The notes below the pieces were generated by a model. The model was not told the origin of the DNA. It saw nothing but the letters and a program-made list of their open reading frames with translations, and searched no databases. Shown piece by piece: positions 26,360-34,797 of a DNA stretch of 45,798 bases (positions are counted from its first letter, which is position 1; the number at the start of each line of letters is the position of its first letter). The stretch lies in contig NZ_SSBK01000044.1 of NCBI RefSeq assembly GCF_004795035.1, positions 1 to 45,798 on the forward strand. The letters run 5' to 3'. The stretch comes from Streptomyces sp. A0958. GTDB taxonomy: Bacteria; Actinomycetota; Actinomycetes; Streptomycetales; Streptomycetaceae. The translations under genes were made by a program, and so were the position numbers.

Positions 26360-26772
26360 GCGGGGCGGGGACGAAGCTGGGGGTCGGGACGCACTTCCGG
26401 CTGGAAGGCGAGACGGTCGAGGTCGTGGAGTTCGCCAGCCTGGCCACGGGCATGGAGGTCGTCCTCAAGGACGGGCGCGACCGGCTGGCCAGGATGTCAC
26501 TGCGCGAGTTGCTGACTTGCGATCGCGCCGAGCTGATCCACGATAGGTCAGGCCCGTCTGCCGCCGATGACGAGGACCTCGCGGCCCGCACGGCCCTGAT
26601 CACGAGAGTTGGAAGACTGCGTCGCGAGATCGGACACCCACTTCTCACTCGTACAACCACGGCATCACCGATGAAACTGACCCAGATCGGTGAAGCCGTA
26701 GTCGCTGCGATCCACGCCACGGGGCCACGGAACCAAGGATGGCTGCGTGCCGACCTACAGGACACGCCCTAG
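26356..26772 (+). pseudogene. Truncated TnsB-like N-terminus joined to HTH and IS-end fragments
   Basis: The frame starts at ATG 26356 and runs to TAG at 26772 (138 residues). Residues 1-76 (VGTHFRLEGETVEVVEFA...DEDLAA) resemble the start of TnsB-like integrases in actinobacterial Tn7-like elements, which are normally several hundred residues long with a DDE core that is absent here. Then GRLRREIGHPLLTRTT...PMKLTQIGEAVVAA looks like a LysR-type HTH scrap. The last 11 residues (WLRADLQDTP region) are identical to an IS5-type transposase end at 30.0 kb. A mosaic remnant, not a functional transposase. Confidence 0.65.
26739..26772 (+). repeat. 34-bp direct repeat, copy 1 (IS 3' end)
   Basis: Identical over 34 bp to 29988-30021 and ending in GGACACGCCCTAG, the end of an IS5-type transposase gene and probably its inverted repeat. 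Homology stops abruptly on both sides. Confidence 0.9.
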
Positions 26773-26783
26773 CTCGGCCCGGC

Positions 26784-27698
26784 TCAGCTTCCGGCCATGG
26801 CGATGACCAGTTTGCCGCCCTTCGGGCGCTGCTCGCGCTCCAGCTCCGTCAGGGCGGGAATCGCCTCGGCCAACGGGACCGAACGGGCGATGGGCAGGCG
26901 CAGGGTCCGGGCCACCTCCTCCAGGTCGGCGGTCACGGGTCGGCCCATCATCGCCCGGAACGGGCCGGGCAGTGCGCTTCTGATCATTTTGGCCGGGGTT
27001 GGGACGATGTCGACGATGGTTCCGCCGGGCTTCAGCAGCGTTCGGGCCGCGGCGAAGGTAAGCATGCCGGGCGTGTCGAGGACGAGATCGAACCGTTCCG
27101 CGAGGGCGGCCGGGTCGAAGCCGAAACCCACGACCGGCTCGACGCCGAGCTCGTGGGCCTCGTCGGCCGCAGGGTTGCGGCAGCTGCCGGCGACCGAGGC
27201 TCCCCGCGCCTGGGCGAACTGGGCGGCGGCCCGGCCCACCCCGCCCAGGTACCCGTTGACGAAGACCGCCTGCCCGGGCCGGATTTCCGCCGTGGCCTGG
27301 TAGGCGGTCACGCCCACGGTCGGCAGGGCGGCTGCCTGCTCGTACGAAAGGTCCACCGGTTTGAGCACGACCGCCTTCTCCGGGGCCGTCACCATCTCGG
27401 CGAACGCCCCCGCCTGCCGGAACCGAGCCCGGCCGAGTACCGCGTCGCCGGCCTTCAGGCGGGTGACGCCGGCGCCGACCGCCTCGACGACTCCGGCGAA
27501 GTCGTGCCCCATCGCCCGGGGAAAGGAGCGACCGGTCATCAACTTCATCTCGCCGTTGCGCATCTTCCAGTCCAGCGCGTTGGAAGCCGCCGCTCGGACG
27601 CGGACGAGAACCTCGTCCGGACCCGGGCGTGGTGGCTCGAACTCAGCGAGCCGCATCACCTCCGGGCCGCCGTAGCGGTCGTATTGAAGGCGCTTCAC
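26784..27698 (-). CDS. MDR-superfamily NAD(P)-dependent oxidoreductase, zinc-free quinone-reductase type
   Basis: A 304-residue medium-chain reductase. The N-terminal GroES-like domain has MKRLQYDRYGGPEVMRL and GHDFAGVV; the Rossmann domain has VFVNGYLGGVGRAAAQFAQARG. The zinc ligands of alcohol dehydrogenases are absent, so the zeta-crystallin/quinone reductase type is likely. The substrate is unknown. GTG start overlaps the cupin stop by 4 nt. It is the last gene of the AraC-cupin-MDR operon, inside an IS-flanked region. Confidence 0.85.
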   Translation of the reverse strand: MKRLQYDRYGGPEVMRLAEFEPPRPGPDEVLVRVRAAASNALDWKMRNGEMKLMTGRSFPRAMGHDFAGVVEAVGAGVTRLKAGDAVLGRARFRQAGAFAEMVTAPEKAVVLKPVDLSYEQAAALPTVGVTAYQATAEIRPGQAVFVNGYLGGVGRAAAQFAQARGASVAGSCRNPAADEAHELGVEPVVGFGFDPAALAERFDLVLDTPGMLTFAAARTLLKPGGTIVDIVPTPAKMIRSALPGPFRAMMGRPVTADLEEVARTLRLPIARSVPLAEAIPALTELEREQRPKGGKLVIAMAGS

Positions 27699-28156
27699 GA
27701 GGCGTATTCGTTCGAGATCTCGGTGGCGTAGTTCTTCCAGAGCGGTTGCATGGTCTCGGCGTTGACCGGCTGCCCGGAATCGATCATGGCCTTGAAGTCT
27801 CGGAAGTACTGCACATACAGGTCCGGCGTGAAGGTGTTCAGCATGACCGCGTTCTCGTCGCCGACGTTGGCGAACGTGTGCGGCGCCCCGGTCGGCACGA
27901 TGACCCAGGTGCCCGGCCCGGCGTCGTATTGGTCCTCGCCGACGGTGAACCGGAAAGTTCCCGCCAGCACGTAGAAGCCCTCGTCATGCTGGGCGTGGCG
28001 ATGCTGCAACGGGCTCGGGGTGCCCGGCGGAATGGTGACCTCGGCGAACCCCAGCCGGTGGTCGGTGTGCTCGCCGTTCTCCAGGATGCGGATCTGCTGC
28101 GCCCCGCTGCCGAGGATCTCGCCCTCACCGGGGCGGACGATGTTTACCTTCGCCAC
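27695..28156 (-). CDS. Cupin-domain protein
   Basis: A 153-residue single-domain cupin. PLQHRHAQHDEGFYVLAGTFRFTVGE is cupin motif 1 with the metal-binding His-x-His...Glu; PTGAPHTFANVGDE is motif 2 with the last His. It may be a dioxygenase, isomerase or sensor; sequence cannot say. GTG start with AGGAG 5 nt upstream. Operon partner of an MDR reductase and an AraC regulator, suggesting small-molecule (perhaps aromatic or quinone) conversion. Confidence 0.85.
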   Translation of the reverse strand: MAKVNIVRPGEGEILGSGAQQIRILENGEHTDHRLGFAEVTIPPGTPSPLQHRHAQHDEGFYVLAGTFRFTVGEDQYDAGPGTWVIVPTGAPHTFANVGDENAVMLNTFTPDLYVQYFRDFKAMIDSGQPVNAETMQPLWKNYATEISNEYAS

Positions 28157-28170
28157 GACTTCTCCTATTG

Positions 28171-29124
28171 CTATTGCCTGCCTTGGTCACCACCATCCTT
28201 GTCCGGGCCGGCTGTGCGCGTCTTGGTCGTCTGTGCACGGTTGCTGGTTACCAGTGCACGGGCGTTGTAGCCGTACGTCGCCTTGAAGAGCTTGCTGAAA
28301 TGGGTGGGATCGGAGAATCCCCACCGGGCGGCCACGGCGGTAACCGTACGTCCGCTTCCGGTCAGCTCGGCCCGGCAGCGCTCCAGGCGGCGACGGCGGA
28401 TCAGGGCCGCGACGGTGAGCGGCTGGTCCTCGAACAGCTTGTGCAGCCGGCGTACGGATATGTTGTGGGTGGCGGCGATGCCAGGCGGGGACAGATCGGG
28501 ATCGGCCAGCCGGGTCTCGATGTAGCCGGCGATCCGGCTCCGCAGCCACTCGTCCGCGGCCGGTTGTTCGTCGCCGAGCCGGGCCTCCAGTGCGACCGCG
28601 ATCAGCTCGACGACGGCCGCCGCCGACCGCAGCGCCTCCGCCTCGCGGAACTCGGTCGCCGACCACGCCGACTGCCGGGCCAGCACGGAGACGAGAGCGC
28701 CCGGGCCGTGGCTGCCGTCGATGCGTACGCCGATGAGCCGGTCGATCTGCGCGGGCCGGATCCGAAGCTCCCGGCGCGGAACCAGGATGGTGACGTGCGC
28801 CGAGGCGGTGCTCTCGAACCGGAGCGTACGCGTGGGATCGAGCAGTACCAGGTCGGTCGGCCCGAGTTCGGCGTCGCCGCGCCCTTGCTCGATCCGCGTC
28901 CGGCCCCGGGTCATCACCTTGACCGCCAGGTTCTCGCCGTCGGAGGCGTCGCGCTCCCGCCCGATGCAGGCGCTCTCGGGCGTGTCGAGGGAGACCAGCC
29001 GCAGCGGCCCGAGGTCACGGGTGGCGATCCCGCCCCGGAAGCCGGCCCCGGCCAGCTTGTTGATCAGCGGCGGAAACCCGCTGGCGGCCAGCTCGTCCTG
29101 GAACGACTCAAGGTTGCCGATCAC
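28171..29124 (-). CDS. AraC-family transcriptional regulator
   Basis: A 317-residue regulator. Residues 1-210 form an AraC-binding-like sensory domain of the type seen in AraC_binding_2 proteins. The C-terminal HTH has NISVRRLHKLFEDQPLTVAALIRRRRLERCRAEL and VTAVAARWGFSDPTHFSKLFKATYG, a standard double helix-turn-helix. It precedes the cupin gene by 14 nt on the same strand, so it is probably the first gene of its own operon. GTG start without an obvious ribosome site, so it could be leaderless. Confidence 0.88.
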   Translation of the reverse strand: MIGNLESFQDELAASGFPPLINKLAGAGFRGGIATRDLGPLRLVSLDTPESACIGRERDASDGENLAVKVMTRGRTRIEQGRGDAELGPTDLVLLDPTRTLRFESTASAHVTILVPRRELRIRPAQIDRLIGVRIDGSHGPGALVSVLARQSAWSATEFREAEALRSAAAVVELIAVALEARLGDEQPAADEWLRSRIAGYIETRLADPDLSPPGIAATHNISVRRLHKLFEDQPLTVAALIRRRRLERCRAELTGSGRTVTAVAARWGFSDPTHFSKLFKATYGYNARALVTSNRAQTTKTRTAGPDKDGGDQGRQ

Positions 29125-29769
29125 CGGTCAATGATAACGGCGACACTTCTACTCAGGCACGGTGTTCGGCGGGGGGTTACAGCGGCGCCGGCCCGCATCT
29201 GCTCTACCAGGCTCTGGTGCACGCGGTGGACGGATCAGTCGCGCCGGCGACCGACGGCCGAACGGTGAGCGCAGCACCGATATCGGAATCGGTGGTAACC
29301 GCCGCGATGGACTTCGAGATGTGTTCACGCTCGTTGGCGATCAACTGGAGTCCGCTGGTGGACGCGGCTGTGACGGCCGGCCTGCCGACACCCATAACCG
29401 CCGGCCGGGTACCGGGTTGCGAAGCCCCGTCGTCTTGAGCGCCGGCCGGTAACGTCTGGTGAGCACCACCGCAGTCACCGCCGCAAAGAACGCGGCAGCG
29501 AGGATCGCGCGTGGTCTTCGTGATCGCATGAACGAGTGTCTCTTTTGCCGGTCAGCCCAGCGTTATGCGCGCACGACGCCGGGAAGCCGGGAATGGGAAC
29601 GGCACCGACGCTCGGACCGATCGGACCTGCCGATCTGCGGTCGGCGGCATCGTTTCGACGTTCGAGGCCGATCACTCGGTGTAACCCCGCGCGGTCTGGC
29701 GAGGTGGGTGAAATCGGGACTCTGTTCAAACGGCGTGGATGTCGATCAGCGGAGCCTGTCGATTGTTGA
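29125..29769. other. Region of fragments between the AraC operon and the IS remnant
   Basis: About 645 bases without an intact gene. The middle carries two coding-like minus-strand frames (described separately). The rest (about 29530-29769) is unclassified DNA left of the transposase remnant, with no recognisable family. Confidence 0.45.
29204..29529 (-). pseudogene. Possible frameshifted small exported protein
   Basis: One minus-strand frame (29529 to 29341) begins MRSRRPRAILAAAFFAAV, which looks like a signal sequence or anchor. Another frame from about 29395 to the TAG at 29204 reads as coding-like sequence (GLQLIANEREHISKSIAAV) with high third-position GC. A frame change near 29400-29450 would join them. 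No family is recognised; it may be a decayed gene or chance. Confidence 0.3.
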
Positions 29770-30021
29770 GCTCGCGGGATCGCTTTCACCAGCCCGGAAC
29801 GCAGCGACCAGATCGCCCGCCGCAAAGCCAAGGGCTCCCGCGGCGGACGCCCACCCGCCTTCGATCCCGAGCGCTACACCGGCCGCAACGTCGTCGAGCG
29901 CTGCTTCAATCGACTCAAACAGTTCCGCGCGATCGCCACCCGCGTCACCTACTACCGCTCAGAAATCATCATTGCCGCCATCGTGTTATGGCTGCGTGCC
30001 GACCTACAGGACACGCCCTAG
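29770..30021 (+). pseudogene. IS5-family transposase, C-terminal remnant
   Basis: An 83-residue stretch begins right after an in-frame TGA. RGIAFTSPERSDQ is followed by RRKAKGSRGGRPPAFDPERY and GRNVVERCFNRLKQFRAIATR, the well-known C-terminal end of streptomycete IS5-family DDE transposases, including the last catalytic Glu in VVERCFN. It ends LRADLQDTP. Most of the gene and its left end are missing, so it is a dead fragment. Confidence 0.88.
29988..30021 (+). repeat. 34-bp direct repeat, copy 2 (IS 3' end)
   Basis: Identical to 26739-26772 and in the same orientation. It is the end of the transposase remnant; flanks diverge on both sides. Confidence 0.9.
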
Positions 30022-30022
30022 T

Positions 30023-30290
30023 CCATACCAACCGTCGCCTCAATGGGGCCTGGACCCAGCGCTACGAACACGGCGTTCCCGTCAGTGACCTTGAACCCGT
30101 CGAGGTCGATGGCACGACCGGGACGCCGGCCCATTTCGAGCCGGACGAGTCGCTGGGTTCGGTGCCCCTGCCGGAGGATGCCGATCTTTCGCGCCTGGCC
30201 ACAGCCTGGCCTCATCTAGAGGTTCAGGTCAATGACCAGCGGCTGCGGCGTCACGGGCCGAGGTCCGCCGACTGGAGCCGCCATCAGTGA
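30023..30290 (+). pseudogene. Possible C-terminal fragment of an unknown protein cut by the IS
   Basis: Directly after the IS end an open frame with normal codon bias runs to a TGA at 30290 (HTNRRLNGAW...VEVDGTTGTPAHFEPDE...RSADWSRHQ). It has no own start near the junction. It is probably the 3' part of a gene interrupted or fused by the IS event. Family unknown. Confidence 0.4.
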
Positions 30291-30437
30291 GCGGCCGTTG
30301 GCTCTTCCGTTCGCTGAGGAAAATGACACGAAAGCGGGACTGTGTCACTGGCACGACCGCGGAATCCGGCCTGAAAGTGCAGGTCACTGCAGCTCCAGAG
30401 GACACGGCTTGCCGGAACCTACAGGCGGGGCCGGTCG

Positions 30438-30458
30438 GGGCGCCGGACTCCGGCGCCC
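30438..30458 (-). terminator. Short hairpin downstream of the sulfurtransferase gene
   Basis: A 9-bp GC-only stem (30438-30446 with 30450-30458) and a 3-base loop, 29 nt past the minus-strand stop at 30487. An imperfect 15-bp repeat (CCCAGTCCGGCCCGT) lies between hairpin and gene. Confidence 0.55.
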
Positions 30459-30486
30459 AGTCCGGCCCGTCCCAGTCCGGCCCGTC

Positions 30487-31368
30487 TCAGTCCTGCCCGG
30501 GGCCCGTCACGACCGGGCGGCCCGCCGAGGGCAGTCCCCACTCGCTCCAGGACCCGTCGTACACGGCCGACTCGCGGTAGCCGGCCAGCTCGGCCCCCAG
30601 CGCCAGCACGCAGGCGGTCACGCCCGACCCGCAGCTGAAGTACAGCCGCTCCCGGTCGCCGGCCAGGGCGGAGAAGGCGGCGCGCAGTTCGGCCGGCCTC
30701 CGCATCCGGCCCTCGTCCTGGATCTCGCCGAAGGGCAGGTTGACGGCCCCCGGCATATGGCCGCCGCGCAGCCCGGCCCGCGGCTCGGGCTCCGTACCCT
30801 CGAACCGGCCCCGGGTCCTGGCGTCGAACACCGCGGCGCCCGGGTCGCCCAGGGCGTCCACCACCGTATCGGCGCCGACGACGAGCCCGGGGCGGGGCCT
30901 TGCCGTGAAGTCGCCGGGCGCTGCGGCGGCGGGCGGGCCCTCGTCCACGGGCAGTCCGGCGGCGGTCCAGGCGGGCAGGCCGCCGTCGAGGACGGCGGCC
31001 CGGTCGAAGCCCATCGCCCGGAGCATCCACCAGGCCCGGGCGCTGGAGTAGATGCCGACGGCGTCGTAGACGACGACGGTGTCCCCGTCGTGGAGGCCCA
31101 GCGCGCGCAGCTCATCGGTGAACCGGCCGGCGTCCGGCATGGTGTGCGGGAGCGGGCCGGTGGGGTCGGAGAGCGCGCCGTCGATGTCGAAGGGCCGGGC
31201 GCCCGCGATCCGCCGGCCGGCGCCCCGGTGCGCGCCGACCGAGGCGTCGAACACCAGCAGCCCGGGAGCGCCGAGGTGCGCGGCGAGCCAGTCGGTGGTC
31301 ACCAGTGGTCCGGGCAGCGCGCTCACGGCTGCGCCCCGGTCCCCGTACGGCTGAACGTCCTCGGCCAC
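30487..31368 (-). CDS. Sulfurtransferase with two rhodanese domains
   Basis: A 293-residue thiosulfate/3-mercaptopyruvate sulfurtransferase. An inactive N-terminal rhodanese domain (VTTDWLAAHLGAPGLLVFDAS) is followed by the active one with CGSGVTA at 246-252, where C246 would carry the persulfide. CG(S/T)G loops are typical of mercaptopyruvate-type enzymes. The GTG at 31368 has GGAGG 4 nt upstream; GTG 31326 is a shorter option. Cytoplasmic. Confidence 0.88.
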   Translation of the reverse strand: MAEDVQPYGDRGAAVSALPGPLVTTDWLAAHLGAPGLLVFDASVGAHRGAGRRIAGARPFDIDGALSDPTGPLPHTMPDAGRFTDELRALGLHDGDTVVVYDAVGIYSSARAWWMLRAMGFDRAAVLDGGLPAWTAAGLPVDEGPPAAAAPGDFTARPRPGLVVGADTVVDALGDPGAAVFDARTRGRFEGTEPEPRAGLRGGHMPGAVNLPFGEIQDEGRMRRPAELRAAFSALAGDRERLYFSCGSGVTACVLALGAELAGYRESAVYDGSWSEWGLPSAGRPVVTGPGQD

Positions 31369-31477
31369 ATGTCCTCCCAGCTGCCCCGAAGCCGGCCGGC
31401 CCGGTCCGTCCGGCACGGATTTTCAAGATCGCAGCCGGTGCCGGCGCTGTCAACGGCCCAACGGCCCCCTTGGCCGC

Positions 31478-32563
31478 TCAGCGGCCGAGCGGCTGGACCA
31501 ACTCGTCGTAGACGCAGAGCACCTGGGCGATCGTGTCGTCCTCGCTCGGCCAACCCGCCGCCTGCCGGGGGCCTTCGGCGGCCAGCCGTGCCCGTTCGGC
31601 CGGATCGCCGAGCAGCCGGGCCACGGCACCGGACAGCGCGTCGGCGTCCGCGTACGGCACGAGAACCGCCGCGTCGCCCACGAGTTCGGGCGTGCCGCCG
31701 ACCGCGGTGGCGACCAGCGGCACCCCGGCCCGCAGCGCCTCCTGGGCCACCGTCGAGCGGGACTCCCAGCGGCTGGGCAGGACGGCCACGTCGGCGGCGG
31801 CCAGGAGTGCCGTGGCGTCGGACCGGCTGCCGAGCAGCTCGACGGGCAGGTCCTCGGTCGTGATCCGCCGCCGCAGGGCCGCCCGCTCCCGCCCCTCACC
31901 GGCGACGACCAGCAGGGGTACGGGGTCGAGCCCGCGCCACGCGGCTGCCGCGTCGAGCAGGGTGCCGTACCCGTGGTGCGGGACGAGGCTGCCCACCGCG
32001 ACGATCAACGGCCGCCCCACTGCGCCCAGTTCGGCCCGCAGCTTGTCGGCGGGCGGCCCGGCGGCGAGGCGCGGCAGCGGTGCGGACACGGGCGCGAGCC
32101 GGGCGTCGCGGGCGCCCCGGCTACGCGCCCGGTCGACCAAATCGGAGGAGGTGGCGAGCACAACGGCCGCCGTGCGCACGGCTTTTCGCTCCAGCAGGTG
32201 CAGCAGCCGGCGGCGGGCCCCTTCGGCGTGGGCCCGGGTGTGCCAGGTGACGACCAGCGGGACGTGCCGCCCGCCGAGCGCGAGGGCCGCCCGCACGGCG
32301 GCGTGCAGGCCGTGCGCGTGGACGACGTCCGCACCGGCGCAGGCTGCGCGCAGCGCGGCGACGGCGACGGGGTCGCTGCGCCGGGGCACGGGCGCGAAAT
32401 GGGCTCCCGCGGCGGAGAAGACGTGGGCGCGGTCCAGTGCGGCCGGCGCGCAGACCGTGACCCGCACCCCTCGGGCGACCAGCCCGGCGACCAGCGAGCC
32501 GACATGGGCGCTGCTGCCGGCACTGCCGCCGCCGAGCACTTGGACCGCACGCAGCTGTGACAC
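31478..32563 (-). CDS. GT4-family glycosyltransferase
   Basis: A 361-residue GT-B enzyme. VLGGGSAGSSAHVGSLVAGL is the N-terminal glycine loop, DVVHAHGLHAA the mid-domain motif, and ESRSTVAQE with AVGGTPELVGD gives the GT4 E-x7-E donor site. It transfers a sugar from a nucleotide donor to an unknown acceptor, perhaps in cell-envelope synthesis. GTG start with GGAG 8 nt upstream. A 20-bp tandem array lies about 160-360 bp upstream of its start. Confidence 0.88.
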   Translation of the reverse strand: MSQLRAVQVLGGGSAGSSAHVGSLVAGLVARGVRVTVCAPAALDRAHVFSAAGAHFAPVPRRSDPVAVAALRAACAGADVVHAHGLHAAVRAALALGGRHVPLVVTWHTRAHAEGARRRLLHLLERKAVRTAAVVLATSSDLVDRARSRGARDARLAPVSAPLPRLAAGPPADKLRAELGAVGRPLIVAVGSLVPHHGYGTLLDAAAAWRGLDPVPLLVVAGEGRERAALRRRITTEDLPVELLGSRSDATALLAAADVAVLPSRWESRSTVAQEALRAGVPLVATAVGGTPELVGDAAVLVPYADADALSGAVARLLGDPAERARLAAEGPRQAAGWPSEDDTIAQVLCVYDELVQPLGR

Positions 32564-32720
32564 GTGAATGGCTCCCGGGGCTCCCGAGTCGGGGGTACGA
32601 ACACGGCCAAGGATGCCAGCCCGTACGCACGTTCCGGCACGACGGAACCGCTACTCCGGTGCTCATCGCGACAAACCGGGCAGGGCACACCACCCGCACG
32701 GGTGAAAGTGTGTGCGGCGC

Positions 32721-32940
32721 CGCGACAGCCGTACGCCGGGTGTGACATCCGTACGCGCGACGCGACATCCGTACGCGCGACGCGACATCCGTACGCGCGA
32801 CGCGACATCCGTACGCGCGACGCGACATCCGTACGCCGGGTGCGACGGCCGTACGCCGGGTGTGACATCCGTACGCGCGACGCGACATCCGTACGCCGGG
32901 TGCGACGGCCGTACGCCGGGTGCGGCGGCCGGGGTCGCGG
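32721..32940. repeat. 20-bp tandem repeat array, 10 units plus a degenerate one
   Basis: Ten units in exact 20-bp register (32721-32920) with a decayed eleventh (32921-32940). The most common unit is CGCGACATCCGTACGCGCGA; others end in GTACGCCGGG or begin TGCGACGGCC. Every full unit keeps CCGTACG around the palindrome CGTACG. The array lies between recN and the GT4 gene; both genes are on the minus strand. It is not CRISPR: there are no unique spacers. It gives long open frames in all phases by repetition, which I discard. Confidence 0.95.
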
Positions 32941-32946
32941 TGCGGC

Positions 32947-32970
32947 CCCGGCCGGACACGCCCGGCCGGG
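32947..32970 (-). terminator. Hairpin after recN
   Basis: A 9-bp stem (32947-32955 with 32962-32970) and a 6-base loop, 8 nt beyond the recN stop codon on the minus strand. GC-only, no U-tract. Confidence 0.6.
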
Positions 32971-32977
32971 ACGCGCC

Positions 32978-34729
32978 CTACCCGTCGGCGCGGGCCGTCG
33001 CGAGCAGTTCCTCCGCGTGGGCGCGGGCCGTCTCGGAGTCCTCCTGGCCCGCGAGCATCCGGGAGAGTTCCCGTACCCGGTCCTCGCCCTCCAGGACCGT
33101 GACCCCGCTGCTGGTCACCGAGCCGTCCACGGTCTTCTCGACCAGCAGCTGCCGGTCGGCGAACGCGGCCACCTGGGGCAGGTGGGTGACGACCACGACC
33201 TGGGCCGACCTGGCGAGCTTCGCGAGGCGCCGCCCGACCTCGACGGCCGCCTTGCCGCCGACACCCGCGTCGACCTCGTCGAAGAGGTAGGTGGGCACGG
33301 GGTCGGAGCCCGCGAAGACCACCTCCACGGCGAGCATCACCCGGGACAGCTCACCGCCCGACGCGCCCTTGGCGATCGGCCGGGGCTGGGCGCCGGGGTG
33401 CGGGGCCAGCAGCAGTTCGACCTCGTCGGCGCCGGACGGCCCGTAGGCCACGTTGCGCCCGCCGATCTCGATGCCGGACGCCTCGTCCGCCGCGTCGGTC
33501 TGCCCGATGGCGAAGGACACCCGGGCGTGCGGCATGGCGAGCGAGGCCAGCTCCTCGGTCACCGCTTCGGCGAAGGACGCGGCGGCCGCCGTCCGGGCGT
33601 CGGTCAAGGCCTGCCCGAGGCCGGAGAGTTCGGTGCGCAGCGCGTCCCGCTCCGCGGTGAGCTCACCGATCCGGTCGTCGTCGCCCTCCAGCTCGGTCAG
33701 CCGGTCCGCGCCCTCCTGCGCCCAGGCCAGCACGGCGGTGATGTCCGCGCCGTACTTGCGGGTGAGGCCGGTGAGCGCGGCGCGCCGCTCCTCGACCGCG
33801 GCGAGCCGCAGCGGGTCGGCGTCCAGCTGGTCCGCGTACCCGGACAGTTCACCCGAGACGTCGGCGAGCAGGATGGAGATCTCCCCGACCCGGTCGGCGA
33901 GCGCGGCGAGCGCCGGATCGTGCGAGCGCACCCCGTCGAGGGCCTGCCCGGCGGCGGCCACGACGGTCGTCGCGTCGACGGCCTCCGGGTCCTCCGGATT
34001 GCCGGCCAGCGCGATGTGCGCGAGGGCGGCGGCGGAGGCCAGGGCGTCGGCGTGGCCGAGCCGCTGTGCTTCGGCGGCCAGCTCCGTGTCCTCGCCGGGC
34101 AGCGGTTCGACGGCGGCGATCTCGTTCAGCCCGAAGCGCAGCAGGTCGGCTTCCTGGGCGCGTTCACGGGCCCGGGTGGTCAGCTCGTCCAGCTCGCCGG
34201 CGACGTCCCGCAGCCGCCGGTAGGCCGCCGCGTACTTCGCCAGCGGCACGGCGACGCCGTCACCCGCGTACCGGTCGAGGGCCTGACGCTGCCGGGCCGG
34301 CTTGAGGAGGCCCTGCTGATCGGTCTGGCCGTGCACGGCGACGAGTTCGTCGGCGAGCTCGGCCAGCACGCCCACCGGCACGGATCTGCCGCCGAGATGC
34401 GCCCGGGAGCGCCCTTCCGCGGAGACGGTACGGCTGATGAGCAGGGCACCGTCCTCGATCTCGGCCCCGGCCTCCTCGGCCCGGACCGCCACCGCGTCGC
34501 CCTCGTCCACCGTGATCCGGCCCTCGACGACCGCGGCCTTGGCACCGATCCGCACCAGGGCGGGGTCGGCGCGTCCGCCGAGCAGCAGCCCCAGGCTGGT
34601 GACGACCATGGTCTTGCCGGCGCCGGTCTCGCCCGTCACCGCGGTGAAACCGGGTGACAGCTCCACCACCGCGTCGTCGATGACCCCGAGCGACCGTATC
34701 CGCATCTCCTCCAACACGGACATGACCAT
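32978..34729 (-). CDS. recN: DNA repair protein RecN
   Basis: A 583-residue SMC-like ATPase of double-strand-break repair. Walker A is GETGAGKT (33-40), the middle is a long Ala/Glu/Arg-rich coiled coil, and the C-terminal half has KGASGGELSRVMLA (signature) and PTYLFDEVDAGVGG (Walker B). ATG 34729 (MVMSV) has GGGAA 7 nt upstream; ATG 34723 is possible. It follows the NAD kinase gene by 68 nt in the usual TlyA-NadK-RecN order. Confidence 0.95.
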   Translation of the reverse strand: MVMSVLEEMRIRSLGVIDDAVVELSPGFTAVTGETGAGKTMVVTSLGLLLGGRADPALVRIGAKAAVVEGRITVDEGDAVAVRAEEAGAEIEDGALLISRTVSAEGRSRAHLGGRSVPVGVLAELADELVAVHGQTDQQGLLKPARQRQALDRYAGDGVAVPLAKYAAAYRRLRDVAGELDELTTRARERAQEADLLRFGLNEIAAVEPLPGEDTELAAEAQRLGHADALASAAALAHIALAGNPEDPEAVDATTVVAAAGQALDGVRSHDPALAALADRVGEISILLADVSGELSGYADQLDADPLRLAAVEERRAALTGLTRKYGADITAVLAWAQEGADRLTELEGDDDRIGELTAERDALRTELSGLGQALTDARTAAAASFAEAVTEELASLAMPHARVSFAIGQTDAADEASGIEIGGRNVAYGPSGADEVELLLAPHPGAQPRPIAKGASGGELSRVMLAVEVVFAGSDPVPTYLFDEVDAGVGGKAAVEVGRRLAKLARSAQVVVVTHLPQVAAFADRQLLVEKTVDGSVTSSGVTVLEGEDRVRELSRMLAGQEDSETARAHAEELLATARADG

Positions 34730-34797
34730 ACGAGGTTTCCCGGCCCGCGCGCACACGGGCCACGGCCGGGGCGCCGGATCGTCCGGCCCGCCCGGGG

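Noticed and set aside
32557..32959. Small proteins encoded across the 20-bp array
   Set aside because: 20 is not a multiple of 3, so repeated frames are open in several phases on both strands. No ribosome site, so they are artefacts.
32564..32977. CRISPR array at the 20-bp repeats
   Set aside because: Units follow each other without unique spacers, the period is 20 bp throughout, and no cas genes are near.
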